Shown: in pieces, positions 30,701 to 43,757 of the stretch
Layout of the letters: each line of letters begins with the position of its first letter
Position numbering within the stretch: the stretch's first letter is position 1
Assembly: GCA_963693085.1 (NCBI GenBank)
Contig: OY856409.1
Location: 665,351,591 to 665,415,590 of the forward strand
Source: Alisma plantago-aquatica
Taxonomy: Eukaryota; Streptophyta; Magnoliopsida; Alismatales; Alismataceae
DNA length: 64,000 bases
Direction: 5' to 3'
Position numbers and translations under genes: made by a program
Notes under the pieces: generated by a model
Seen by the model: only the letters and a program-made list of their open reading frames with translations
Told to the model about the DNA's origin: nothing
Databases searched by the model: none

Positions 30701-32917
30701 GGTTTCAAACCGATTGAGGCTCCAAACGGTTTGGAAAGTCAACCCTTCCAAACGGTCTTCACCTCCAAACGGTCTCAAGACCGTTTGGGTGGTTGAAACC
30801 GTTTGAAGGTTGAAACCGTTTGGAGATTGGTGATGGTTTGTACTTAACCATTTGATGATGTGATTAGTTCATTGGTGATCCAATTTAAACCCTAATGGTA
30901 ACCTAGGTCATTAAGGGACTATGTGATTAGTGAGTTAACCCATGATGGTGATCATGTGGCAAATTACCAAAATACCCTTGAGGGGTCTAAAGGGGTAAAA
31001 CCTTGTTCTAATCAAACCCTAATCACATGATGTTGATGTTTTGGCTCATGTTGATCAATGGAGACTTATCTCAACCTGATCTAGAGTGGTGTTGTCACCA
31101 TCTACTAGTGAGAGGAGGGAGAAAGTATTCCTAGAGAGAGAAAGTATCCTAGAGAGAGAAAGTTCCCTTTTAAGGAGGAAACTCAAGTGAGATACTTCAA
31201 TTACACATGAATGTGCATGTTTAGGGAATGACCCACCTATGTGAGGTCATGGAAACCCTATTTATAATATCTAATGGATCTTAATCCTAATTGAGAGCCT
31301 TAATGATGATGTTTCTCTTACATGATGATGTAATAAGTACAATTCACCATGGAGTGAATAGTAAACCCTAATTGATAGGGTTATTGAATTCAACCCTAGT
31401 TGAGGTGATTCCATGTGAAACCCTAGTTAAGGGTGATTCCATGTGAACCCTAGTTGAGGTGATTCCATGAGAAACCCTAGTTAAGGGTGATTCCATGTGA
31501 ATCCCTAGTTGAGGGTGATTCCATGTGAATCCCTAGTTGAGGGGGATTCCAAGTGAAACCCTAATTTGAGAATGCATCCTTAATTGTTGAATTGTTTACT
31601 ATTATCTGTTGAATGAACCATGCAGGTTGTTATGAGATGATGGGCATATCCAGGTATGGAATGCCATGTTATATTAATGAACCATGCAGGTTGTTATGAG
31701 ATGATGGTTATATCCAGGAATGGAATACCATGTTATATTCATTAAAAGCATGTCTTAAGCTTTATGAATAGTAATCCTTAGTGATGCACTGTGAGTGACA
31801 TCTTTTGTGGTTTATGGGCTGTAAGAGCCATAAACACCATCAAGGTCATGCTTAACAGATGACTTGTGATGAGATGGCTGAGAACTGATGATTGGAATGA
31901 GTTAGGCCTGCTACATTTTAGTATTCTCATATATAGCTGTGATGCTAATGTTTTGTATGATGTTATGAATACTGAATGTACCTAACTAATCAAGTGAAAT
32001 GTAGAGCCCTGATCATAGATCCATCATTGTCAGAGTCTAAATGATGGTGAAGCGGGTTTTCCCCAGGGAACTCCTGGATCATATACTTTTGAGTATATGG
32101 GGTACATGGATGTGTAGAACCTTACATCCTAGTGTAGGTATTTGATGTAGATTCTTGTAGTCCGTCATACCTTCACTAAAAGAGAAAAGGTGAGAGGATT
32201 TGATGTAGATTCATGTAGTCCATCATTCCCCACCACACAGTCCAAAAGGTGAGATGCATCCCTACACTCCCTTAAAAACATAATCAACAGCGTAGTATAT
32301 CTGTTAGAGTTATCTATGAGTTATTTGATTAATGTTACCATGAATTGTATAGATGTTCTCACATTTTATTATTTGTTGAACTCTTGCTTATCATCAAACT
32401 GCTAGTGAATACCTTGAAGGTTTTTATTGCTTTAGTTATTCCCTGCTTTGCTTATAAAGCTTCTAGTGGAGAGTTGTAACTCTCGCTGGGGCAATTATGT
32501 ATAATTGTCTCACCCCGTAGACTTCTACTTTTTAGGTGGTCGTCGAAGAGGGAGGGACAAGAACTCAGGTGACCAATCTCAGCAGCATCAGGAGCAGTAG
32601 TTATCTCAGGTGGAGATCCAGCCTGCTTCATGATGTAGTATAGAGTCTGTCCTATGTGTCCTCTGTACTCTCAGGTCCTGGAGTGTTTTGGAGTATGAAC
32701 TCTTCAGAATTTTGTGTTGTATATAATTACTCAAGAAGTAATTTTTGTCAAGTGTTGTAAACAGTTAAATCCTTTTTCTATGGAAAAGGTTTGTGGTTTC
32801 AAGCTCTTATCTCGAAAAGTTTTAATTTCCCGTGATTTTTGTCTTCCACTGTTTACCGATTGCTTCCACACATGATTAAATCGGGATTAATTCGTAGTTT
32901 GGAGATCGGAGCCCACA
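27753..32917 (+). repeat. 3' LTR of element D
   Basis: 5165 bp, 131 bp longer than the 5' LTR. Three visible indels explain this: a 141-bp tandem duplication (unit from 29822, second copy from 29963), 15 extra bp near 28740, and loss of one 25-bp inverted-repeat unit near 30780. TATA box about 28444, donor-like site 28565, array 28980-30830, minisatellite 31390-31565, acceptor-like AG 32534-32535. Confidence 0.95.
28980..30830. repeat. Inverted-repeat array in D 3' LTR
   Basis: Copy of 21523-23260 with one extra 141-bp module (29963-30103) and one unit fewer at about 30780. Single-base differences change which palindromes are perfect. Confidence 0.93.
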
Positions 32918-33097
32918 TATCCAAAGCTCCAAGATTTGTAGCTTTAATGGTGTCTTGAGCTTCAGTAGGTGTCCAAGGTCCGTTCTTCATGTTTTGGATG
33001 GAGAAGATGGCTAGAAAGGAGAATCGTGTGAAGAACACCATAAATCTATCCTTATATAGTGGTTTCCACCATGAATTCGAGGTAGATGGTGATCAAC

Positions 33098-33103
33098 ACT
33101 TAC
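33098..33103 (-). other. Candidate LTR splice donor, element C
   Basis: GTAAGT on the minus strand after GACTTG, a full consensus plant donor, about 115 nt downstream of the TATA box. Its acceptor would lie off the left edge. Confidence 0.55.
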
Positions 33104-33217
33104 CAAGTCAGCTTGGTCATCCTTCCTCTGCTCCAAATCTCCTTCTTGGTTAGTCCAAGCAAAGTGATGAGAAGAGGAACTAAGGAAATGATCCTTTGAG
33201 TTGTTGGAAAGATACAC

Positions 33218-33230
33218 TTATATATATATT
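33218..33230 (-). promoter_or_regulatory. TATA box, LTR C
   Basis: Minus strand AATATATATATAAG, about 695 bp from the LTR start, the same depth as in D. Confidence 0.68.
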
Positions 33231-33922
33231 TGGATATTTTCAAGGAAAGTGGAAAGAAGAGGATTATCTCCTTTTATTTCCCAACTAAAACCATCAAAGC
33301 TTCCTCCATCCTTGGACACATTTCCACCTCCTAGCCTCATGCAAAACTCCTCCATTATCCAAGGTTAAAAGTAAAAGAAACAAAACACTTTAAAGAGTTG
33401 TATATTAATATCCATCTTTATTGGATATTGCTTAATATATTATTATTTGTGAGTAATTTTCCACTCCTACCATGATCATTCAAAAGAGGCGCCCTTCTCA
33501 CCAAGAAACATTAGAGATCCTCTAGAAGTATATATTACATGTTGGACCCTAGGTTTTGGGTAAATTGCACTTTACACCAAAACTAGGTTTTAATGCACAA
33601 GGATTGCTCTACAAGCTGTATCTTGGTACCCAAGGTTGTGAAAACTGTACCACTTCATCATATTCATTATTATGATGTTCCAATCATTAGAGGAACATCT
33701 TAACCTGTGTAATTTGCAAGTTAACCCCTCTACTTGGGTAATTTGCACATTAGTCCATTATTAATAAAAAAATGTTTCAACATTATACAAAAAAGACTAA
33801 AATTGAAATATAAGTTCCTCAAAAGCTTTAATTACTTTTCAAGAATTACAAGCAAGCATATAACCAACTTAATTATGCAAAACACCTAGGGTTAGTACAT
33901 AACCCAGGTCAGGGATGTTACA

Positions 33923-36338
33923 TAGAACATGTGAAAGAATCCCAACAAGCTAAAATCTCATTGTACATGGTTTATAAGCACGCCTGGGTTCCTAAGCCTA
34001 TCTCTCGAGTAAGGACCCCGTATACATCGGGACTATGCACGACTACATCTCGGAAGTTTATGGGAGTGGTCAGATATCTCAGACTCCACCTCTCAACCTG
34101 GGTACTCAGGTAGTGAGTCAAAGTACTCATGCTTATTATGCATCAGTGGACCTACTGACCATTAATGACTACAACATGTAACACAGGTATCACCGGCATC
34201 CCAAGTTGGTGGTGGGTACTACACAACTGTAAGTAATATGCCCTACTAGTCAAGACTTCCACATCCTACTAGTGCACTTTGACTTACCTTGATTTGGACT
34301 ACCTCCATTCAGGAAAGCATTTCCTCCCCACAGTGCAAGCTTCATCCTATGAGGATTCTACAATGTTCAGGACATCTAAATGTCTAATTCACTTGTTAAA
34401 TTCATGATTCAATCATCACAACAACATATCTTAGTTTAGCTTTGTAAACCATTCATTTCATAGATCATCTGATTATATTTACCACAAAATGGATTGTTAA
34501 GCATCACCACATCTCATGCTAAGAAACATTGATATCACTATACTTGATTCATTGAACACCCTATCCTTATGGTTTCATTTACCTCATTCACTTATCACAT
34601 GACTCGCATAAGGATTTAATATGTCCTAAACATTCACTAAATAACGATTGCCTTCAATAATTCATATACAATTAACATAAGTATGAAACCTTGGAATTGA
34701 GTTGAATTTGGATTTTCATGCCATTCACTGAGATATCATGCATCAAGAATAACATTGAATAAATAAAGTCTATGCTGTCAAGAGAAGCACTTCAAATGGA
34801 TTTCACAATATCTATTCGTGAATTTCCAACTTTCCATTCATTTTGGGTGTCACCCCCTTTACTGAGATATCAAGGAAATAGTGATGACATCACACAAAAT
34901 CCAAGATAGTATCTAACATATATGTAATGCGTATTCAGATAATAAATTATTCATAAATAAGGAGATTCATATGGACAAATTTCTTTATTAATTATACAAC
35001 AATTTCAGTCATAGTCAAAAATTCTAAATTTTAGTTTATTCTTATAAACTCTGTAATTACTTAGGGAATTATCATTAGTAAGGATTTTATCCATTTCTAA
35101 TATGATTTCATCATCTAACAAAATCGATGAATAATTCATTTAATATCATTTTACAAAAACTATATCAAAAAGACAATTTAGGGTTTGTAGTTGCATACTA
35201 AGAAATTGAAGATTGTTGATGATATAACTCATTTTCATGCAATCTACTGTTTAAAGGAAGTACCCACTCACCTTAAGGTGTGAAATCACCTTAAAATCAT
35301 AGCCCATCTATAAAAAATCTTGAATCCATATAAAAAACCTAGTAAATCACCAGTTTCTTCTTCCTTTCAACCTGGAAACCCTAGAAATGGAAATTTATGG
35401 AGAAAGAGTGAGAAGAGAACAAGATTTGATATCATATCAAATCAACTCAGAGGAGGGGAGGAATCTTGACATGCTAGAAAAGATTCACCATAAAAGGCTA
35501 TGCAAAGAAGCTAAACTTACTTGATTTCATCATATCTCGGTTAGTGAAACCCTATGTCAACATCTCCATCACTTTTTTTCTCTCAAAACCCTAGCTCTCC
35601 TCTCTCTCTCTCTAGAATTTTGTTTATTTGGAATAGATCACAAAATATGAGAGATCCTTGGGTGTTAGCTTGCTCATATAGAGCAATTGAGGTGCTTGGG
35701 TAATTTGCACACTGGCCCCTCACTATACTTTCTCTTATTTTAGAAGATTTTTCTATCATAAAAATGCTACTGTAATTCATTTGTTAAGAGGTTAAAAATC
35801 CTCAAAAAAGTATGTAAATTTTAAAAAAATGTCTGAAATATAATTTTAGATCTCCACCAAAAATTTCATATTATACTGACGTACTAATAAATAATTAAAA
35901 ATCAAACAATTTATTGTTAAACAACACTCTGTCAGCATGGTCGGTTGAAGTGTAGTTCGACCAAGAAGCATATTTAAAGAACATCTAAATATTCTAAAAT
36001 TTTGCACTAGGATGCATTATTGATTTATCCATATCACATACACAATTCAATTAAATCCAAGTTACATAGAAAATATGAAAAATCATTTACCACACTGCTA
36101 TCCTGATCAAATTCCAAATTAATGTATTATCAAAAGCCTATTTTTTCTGACTAGGGTTTACATTTCGCAAATCCTAATTCTTAAAATTATAAGCATGATT
36201 AGAGTTCCTTATTAGGTTTGAAACATCTCAATTGAGATAACATCATTAATCAAGTTTAAATGATGTTCAATCTAATTAAGCATGTAGTCATTCAGGTAAG
36301 CCCTAATTTACCAATTAAGAACAAATACAGTCATAACA
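33923..36338 (-). mobile_element. Element E: decayed gypsy-type LTR (left copy)
   Basis: The LTR reads on the minus strand from TGTTATGACTGTATTTG at 36338 leftward and is cut by C at 33922. The right copy at 55021-56235 matches it in blocks, for example GTGAAAGAATC-CAACAAGCTA near 33933 and 55441, and GACAAATTTCTTTATT near 34974 and 55915. About 0.5 kb present here (roughly 34340-34930) is missing from the right copy. No coding sequence is recognised. Confidence 0.78.
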
Positions 36339-36354
36339 ATTCCCCCCCCCTAAA
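36339..36354 (-). other. Polypurine tract, element E
   Basis: On the minus strand TTTAGGGGGGGGGAAT directly before the LTR start, preceded by GGGATGAAAC, the layout usual at the 3' end of gypsy internal regions. Confidence 0.75.
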
Positions 36355-38766
36355 TGTTTCATCCCTAAAGCATAAATATGCAAACAAAGTATATTCCAAG
36401 TTTCTTTTAAACTTTTGAAATCTTATGTGTCACTATACTCTTGTATTTCATATTAAAATGCTATTTTCAACATTGAGTCCTTTGTTTCTCTTCTAATCAC
36501 AATAGATTTAAAGAAAGCCTTCTCAATGATAGTAGAAAAATTTTCTATGTCACAATACATAAGACAAAAGAGAAAGATAAAAACCAATTTTGATCATGCC
36601 AACCTTGTTGAGGTGTTACCTCACTACTAGTAATTTTATCCCACTATCTTAATTCAATTCAATATATACTTATTTTTTGCATCATGTCAAAGTTACTCAA
36701 GCTAGTTCACCTTTCTATTTGGAATTTCACTATTTTGCCACTATAATAGAAAAGCACTCATAAGCTGCAAGACTAGAAGTAACAACAATTGTATAAACTA
36801 AGCCAGACTAAATATATGAATGATTAAAACCATTAAACTCATTCTAATTCAATATATTGCTCACAGATGTACAATTGAAGTCATATGTAAAACAAATTTT
36901 CATCCCTTGATATTCTTTCAACAAACTATACTTCTTTATGACAAATTCACATATTGTTGAAAGTCATTTGTTTTCTCAGATTTCTCTTCTTATGCATTGA
37001 AACTTCTTGTTACTTATCCTTCTCATTTTGATCATATAGAATAAACATCCCTAACATTGAAACATTCAAGGTAAGAATAGATTATTCATTATTCTTGCTA
37101 TTACTGTAAGAATTTATTTTAGATTACACTTTGCTCATGTTGCACTTCTCCTTTTGTTCAAATCATACTTCTTACATTTCAAACCTATATCTTATCCTTC
37201 GTTCGTACTCATTTCCATATTGTTTATTTATCTTTCGCATTTGCAACCTTTAAACCTATGAATACAATAACTGTTATTTTCTTCTCATATTGATGATCTC
37301 AAAATTTTATTTTATAGAGATGGTCTTGCTCTGGTCAAATCACTATTTGCATCCCTTGAACTATTACAACCCTAAACTATCTAGGGTTTGATCCTTATCA
37401 ATAACATGATGCTATTATGACATGATTTTACCCCCTTATTTTGATATATAAACCTTATCTCTCTTAAGGTTTACTAAAGTCTTCCTTGTCTTTACCACTT
37501 GAATTTTCTTTTCTCATTCTTGACATTTATGATAGGTTACCTTCTTTATTTACCTTACTAGGGTTTCATCTTCATATTATGTGTCATTAATACATTGATA
37601 GACATGTCTGCCATGGTGGTTATGTATCATTCAGAATTCATTCACTTCAAACTTCATCCCCACATTACTCTCCTTAGGGCGGATACAAAAGAGAAGGTGA
37701 TTATAAGATTTCGAATTCCAATCTTCAAGTATTCACTTAATACATTTATCGTATCTAGGTTTAATTACTCATCATCAAGGAGACTAGCTATTTAGCATCT
37801 TCTCACATCTCCCAATCAATCTCTTTTATCATCTATAGTACTCCCTCATGTTTAAGCCTCTCCTTTATTTTCTCTCATCAGTTGCATATCTGCTACTCTT
37901 CCCTGTGTAGTTATTTTCTTATACTTATCTCTTATGATCATGTTTCTCACTCTTATGTATGATTCCGTATTCCATGCCATATATACTTTCTTATCATCCT
38001 TTTACTTTTATCTAGTTGAAATTCTAAACCAATATTCTCCCTACTAGTTTCATCTCATGCATAATACATTACATGTCCTTCATTTAAAATCAAATAGCTC
38101 ATGTAGGGGTCAACATAGTTTCCTTTTCAATCAAGCTTTTATGTTCTGATTACAATTTACCTTTATACGAGTTGTTCATTTAATTAGCTGCACCTTTTTT
38201 CTTCTTTTGGGAACTAGTTCCATTTCATCACTTGGAAACCATTGAATATGTCTGATTAAAACTAGGTTGTTATTCTACAAAGACTTAGAATCCAAAGGCA
38301 GTAAGAATGAATGCATTAAACTTCATAATATATGTACGCATTCCATGCTCTCAATTATATCATGTATCCCTCATTCCTTAACCAAACTCACCATTTCAAA
38401 CACTTCTCTTTGTCTCATCTAAGTTTCTTATCCTAGTCTAATAATGTACATGTTAATCTAGTTTTCATCACTTGGAGTGCCCTAAAGACTCCTCACTTCT
38501 ATGTACTTATCCTATACTTAACTCTTTTCTTTTATTTTCCCTTCATTTTAGAGTACATAAATGCATTTTACTTGATTATATGATCCATTCCTTCTAATTG
38601 ATTCTTTCTATCTTGGCTTTCCATGTCATTTTCTCTTATCTTTCCTTGATTTCATATTTGGTAAAGTGCCTAATTAGTTATATAGTTTAGTTCTCTTTAT
38701 CGATCCTTTCTCCTTCATTTTGTATGTTACATAATAATGTATGTCTTGTATCTATATTCCCTCTTC
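36355..38766 (-). other. Internal remnant of element E
   Basis: 2.4 kb of AT-rich sequence with stops in all six frames. No protease, RT, RNase H, integrase or chromodomain motif could be recognised on either strand. By position it is the 3' end of E's internal region, either an untranslated tail or fully decayed pol. Confidence 0.5.
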
Positions 38767-41713
38767 CTTTGTAAGGAGGCAGATCCACTTCCTATTAAAA
38801 GAAAATTTGAAAAATATAAACATCCATTCCAAACACACTCAAAGGTATGCTGGAATAGGTATAAATTTTCCAAATTTAATAAATGGTATTCAAAACAACC
38901 AAAGTTTAGCAGAGGAATCAAACAAATGACTATATTAAATTTTAACAAAAGATTACAAAAGTATATCATAATCTCCCATAAGGATTTACATGTATGATAC
39001 AACATAAGGATCTAAGTAGAGGGAAGTCTAAACTACTTCAAATCTATCTACAAGCAACATCTCCAAGATCTAGGTCCATGTTGGAAGCTATGTTCTCCTT
39101 GGTCATGTTCAACACCTCGATCTAAACCTGGGTGGTTGGGAAATCACCCAGCAAGAGAGAGAAATACAAGGTATGTGTCAAATAATGAACAAGAACAAAA
39201 GATGAGGAAATAACATGAAACTACAGGCTAAGATTTCATCATAAGATGAAGATAACAAGAGTATGAGGCTATATTCAAAAGAAACTTTCGATTGACAATT
39301 ATATTAAAAAGGATTTTCATGTAAGATAATTATATATACCTAATTAAGTTGGGTTGAGGCACCTACCAGACCTCTAACCTATAGGTGAGGGGAGAATAAG
39401 ACATTCCCAATTACCTACACAATTATATAGGGGAGAATAAAAACATTCCCCAGGGCGATTAAATGCATGCCCTCTGTGGGTGGTTGTACATAAGTATCGC
39501 TACTTTAAATTAAATAGAACATAAATCCACATGCTAAAAAATTAGTCATGGCAAGAATTTTCATAATATTCAATAAGAATAGTAGTGGGGTGTTAGACCC
39601 AAACAAGAAGAAATTATAATATGATTTGAGGCATGAACAACATTAGGATTCAAGAATAGAAGATTTAAGGTTCATTTAAGCCTGATTAGGGAAATATAGG
39701 GTTTGGATGCAATTATACCAACATAGGGTGTAAGGAATGAACATACCTCTCTTACTGATATCAATTACTAACTTTCACCACTTTAATTGAGTCCAAGTTC
39801 CACTTTGCCTATTTTCAATGTATTAACATGTATTAGAGTACATAGTGCACATTAATGTATAGAAACCCTAATTTTAGAACTTTTTAGAAAAACTCAGATT
39901 TAGATTTTGAAAATATCACCAATGAACTTATTAGGTTCTCCTAATGAAGAAAACATATTTTTATGTTAATTTTGGAGTTATGATGATTATATGTAATTTT
40001 TAAGGATTTGATGCATTAAATTCATTTTACAAAAATCACCCTTCGTCAAACCATAAAATAAGACCCTGAAAATATTTTCATTAGATAGAGATTAATTTTC
40101 CATTTCCAAAACATATTTATTTGTCAAATTTGGATAAGCGGAATAGAAGATATGAATTTTTCAATACTGACCTATAGGAAATTACTACATCATCAAATCG
40201 ATCGAGATAATTAAAGAGAGAGGGAGAGGGAGAAAACACCATTTGACTCAAGATCAGGTTTGAAGTTGCATAGTTAACCAAACTAGAGATTCTAGAGAAG
40301 GTAAAATAGCAAGAAACCAAAACCCTAGAAGAACATGGTAAAAAGAGATGGAATTCATCGATTTTAAACATAGAAGCATGAGTTTTAAGCATGTACTAAG
40401 CAATATATGAGAAGGGGGTTACACAAAACTTGCCTCTAGGAAGGTAAAAAGGTCCAAAAAAAAAGTATTCTGAGATTATAAGGTCTGGTTTCTCTAAGCC
40501 AAGCTCCTTTCTTGAGCAAAGACCTTATAATCTCACTTTAGAGGTGCAAACCCTAGCAAAAGAGCATGTAGATGAGATGTTTTAGGGTTCTAGGTGGAGT
40601 TTTACCATGGAAGGTCATGGTTTCGACCTAGAATAAGGTGGGAGGAAAACTAATAACATGAAAACAGGGAAGGAAAGGAGGATTCTTACTATTTTTGGTC
40701 AAAATCACCAAGGAAGGGCTTGAGAAATCCTAAATAGAGAAATTTGGAACCTTAGGAGCCTTCTTCACCAAGGTAGGCACCCTCTTTTACCTTGGGACAG
40801 CAAATTTGTGGCCAAAAATAGAAGGGATGATTCTATAATCTATGGGAAATAGAAGGAGAGGATTTCTTCTTGGATTGGGAGGTGGGAAGGGGTAGGCATG
40901 GCTTTATAAAGAAGGGGGCAAGTATGAGGTGTCTATGGGACTTTCCATGTGTCCTTAGGCTAGGGCTTCATCCCCATGCAAGAGGACAGCTCATAGACTC
41001 TTCTTATATATCGAAGGTTGGTCATAAAATCCCCTGGAGACTTCTAGGCCATCCCCACCATCCTTCAAACAAAGAAATAACCCCATTGGTTGATAACTTT
41101 TAAAGATAAGCACATTTATAAAGAGTGTAATCCCTATAATGCCCTTGGAAAGTAACACCTTCAAACCAAGGTGCAACTAGGTGCCCCATGGTTCAAAAAC
41201 TCGAGAATGGTAAGGGAATATCTAAATATTATAATGCATGTGACAATTTACAAAGAAAACCTCCGAATTAGGTAAATTGCATAAAAGTCCAAAATGTGTA
41301 TGTAATTGCATAACCTTTACAAACAACATCCAAAATGGACCAAACTTGAAACTTAATCTTTTCTCATGATTTAAAAACACCTAACAATGTTAGATTAAGG
41401 TTTAGAGTACTTAATTAAGGTATTTAAGCTTGTTCAATACATTAAGTAAGGTTTGGGGCCTTACACTTCGAACATGGATTTATTTACCACTATTCCACTT
41501 AAGTGGTGATTTTACATTTTAGATCCTTAAATAAGATTTCACCGAGGTATTTGTGCATAAAACCTTACATTGGCATAATTATTGAACAAATGTTCACCAA
41601 ACCACTATAAATTCCACAATTTAAGCATCAAGGCTAAAAAGGATAGAAATGATAGGAAAATATTGGGAAAGGGTCAAAAAGGGAATATGTCAAAGTTTCA
41701 GTATGTTACATCA
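38767..41713 (-). repeat. H LTR, copy 1
   Basis: About 2947 bp. Termini are eroded (CTTTGTAAGG at left, ACATCA at right). A TATA-like CTTTATAAAG lies at about 40901-40910. A 91-codon minus-strand frame (40392-40117) is also present in copy 3 but broken by TGA in copy 2. No known domain. Confidence 0.85.
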
Positions 41714-43757
41714 CTCCATCCTTTATAGAGGATTTCATCCTCGAAATCTAAAGCAAAGTGAGATGGGTGAATATGCAACATCTCACCACTAAACTCTCAA
41801 GTTGTTTCCATAGAGCTTCCACCAAAACTTTCACTACTCAAACTCCTTATTTTCAACTCATTAACTTGGGAGTTTAGAATCTTCTCAAGCAACTCCACAT
41901 AGGTTAGATTCTCATGGATCACCTAAAGGTTCCACTTTTACAATTTCTTTTTAATTTTTTTGGTTTATAATAATTATATTCATTAGGATATCACATAATC
42001 ATTATTATTCTTTTAATTGTGTCATGTCATATTTACTTTGTTTCCAAAAGAGTTATATTTCATTATTATGCACAGACCCAATATATTTATTATTTATTTC
42101 ATTAAGAATTTTAGCACAACTAGAGTTGTACTAAATTATCTTAATATGCATTATTATATCTGACCATTATCTTTAATAATTTGGATTTAGACTCCATTAT
42201 CAATTGTATCAGATTATTTTGTATGAAATAGGACACTTTATCCAATTTGTTACAATTAATCCAAATAATGTCACATTAATTACTTATATGTATATTAGAC
42301 ATTATTACTTACCATTCTTGCTCACAATGATGTCATCATTGATCATTCTCTCATATTTATTCACTTCTTATTATTGATTATGAACATTTGTGTGAATCAA
42401 TTACTTCTTATCCAAATTGAAGTCATGATATATATATTAATGATCAAGGTGGGACATATTACATATTAATGATTTGATTCACATACTAAGTCATTAGGTA
42501 ATTAATTATGTGTCTTAGAGAATAAGGTGATATGCATTTCATATTGATGACAAGATTAATCTATGATTTATGTGTATTAAAGTATGTTATCTAATTATGA
42601 CACCTAGTGACACTAACATATCATGAATGTCATTAAGGATGTATAGGTGAAGGTTAGATGATTGCAACTTAGGGTTTAGGTTAATTTGATCATTATTCTT
42701 CATCTATACCTTCTTAGGATGAACTAAGTCCAAGGTTAGATTACAATTATCTTGCCCATCATATCAATAGGATTTATTCGTTTATTACATGGTCAACATC
42801 ATGCTTATCTACTATTAGTATTAAAATGTGAGTTACTCTTATTATGTGCATTAGATATTCATTAGGGTTCAAACATATTTACTATTCATTAGATTATTGT
42901 TATATGTTCTTTTGGATACCAAGAAACATGAGGTTACAACTATAACTTGTTTGGTCAAAACTAAGGATTCAAGCACACTAACTTCCTAATTAGGGAGTTA
43001 GGGTTTCTAAAGTCAAACCAGCTAGATTTCAATATGTTACATGACTCCATCCTCTTAGAAAGGATTTCATCCTCAAATATAACCATACAAACATCATCAA
43101 ACCAACTACTCTCCACCCCTTAAAAGGTTTTACCTACCAAGACAAACTAATCTAGAGGTAAAAGGGTGAGTCTAACTAGACCATATACAAGATCCATCAC
43201 GCTTCACTGCGCACTCTGATTGCTTACTGAACACCAAACTTCAAAGTCTTGGTTGTAGGGATAACTATCCAAACATGTGGTTCTATGGGTGATAAGGGAA
43301 CTACATTGGGTATCCATACTCAAACAAGTCATTACACCTGGGAGACTAGTTCAACATATTAGGGTCCCTAAAGATAAATCATATAGATGTCTAAGGCTAC
43401 TATTGCCTAAAAGCATGCTATTTTGGATAATTAATATCAGCTCAGTCCAGACCGGTATCATATGGATTTGGGAGTCCTCGTAAACCAAGCTAGTGGTGCG
43501 GAGGAAAATTTTGCCAGTCCTCGAACCCTGATCCTTTCTAGACACCTTTGCTTTCAACTTCATGTCCTAGTAGCTACCTAAAGGTTAAGCTAAACAACCT
43601 CAAGTTACTATGGTTACTTATGCATATTTTTTTTGTAAGTATTTTAAGGATCTATTGATAATTATTCTAATGTGAAACTATATGATCCTAAATCAACTAT
43701 TCATCAACTATTGATTAACTCTAGGTTAAACATGTCACTTAAAGGTAAGGCAAGTAT
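41714..43757 (-). other. H internal region 1 (part before solo LTR F)
   Basis: Non-coding. On the minus strand it ends in a purine tract (CTCCATCC...GAGG complement at 41714-41735). At 43025-43075 it holds a second, diverged LTR-start and purine-tract junction. The remaining 60 bp of this internal, with the PBS, lie right of F at 48273-48332. Confidence 0.7.
43753..43757. other. Target-site duplication of solo LTR F (left)
   Basis: AGTAT, repeated at 48268-48272. The uninterrupted site is at 53310-53314. Confidence 0.95.

Larger units (their letters stand above)
20307..32917 (+). mobile_element. Element D: 12.6-kb gag-only gypsy-type retrotransposon with LTRs over 5 kb
   Basis: 5' LTR 20307-25340 (5034 bp), internal 25341-27752 (2412 bp), 3' LTR 27753-32917 (5165 bp). 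LTR ends are TGTAACACCCC...GCCCACA. The LTRs look about 99% alike by eye, indicating a recent insertion. The internal region has a PBS, one intact gag gene, a 31-35 bp tandem array and a TTTCGGGGACGAAAT motif before the 3' LTR, but no protease, RT, RNase H or integrase. It must depend on pol from another element; Tekay/Del-type chromoviruses are likely from the LTR start and Gag type (inference). Confidence 0.95.
32918..33922 (-). mobile_element. Element C: 5' part of LTR (proximal piece)
   Basis: Reverse complement begins at 33922 with TGTAACATCCCTGACCTGGG, the LTR start of the D/F family, and runs to the D insertion at 32918. On the minus strand it holds a TATA box at 33230-33218 and a canonical splice donor TTG|GTAAGT at 33103-33098. 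It then aligns with the AGCTTC..GCCATTAAAG block of D at about 21260. It was inserted in an LTR of element E, whose other copy keeps the uninterrupted sequence around 55430. No coding sequence. Confidence 0.9.

Noticed and set aside
36355..38766. Possible host gene or pol in E's internal region
   Set aside because: No frame longer than about 65 codons and no recognisable motif on either strand.
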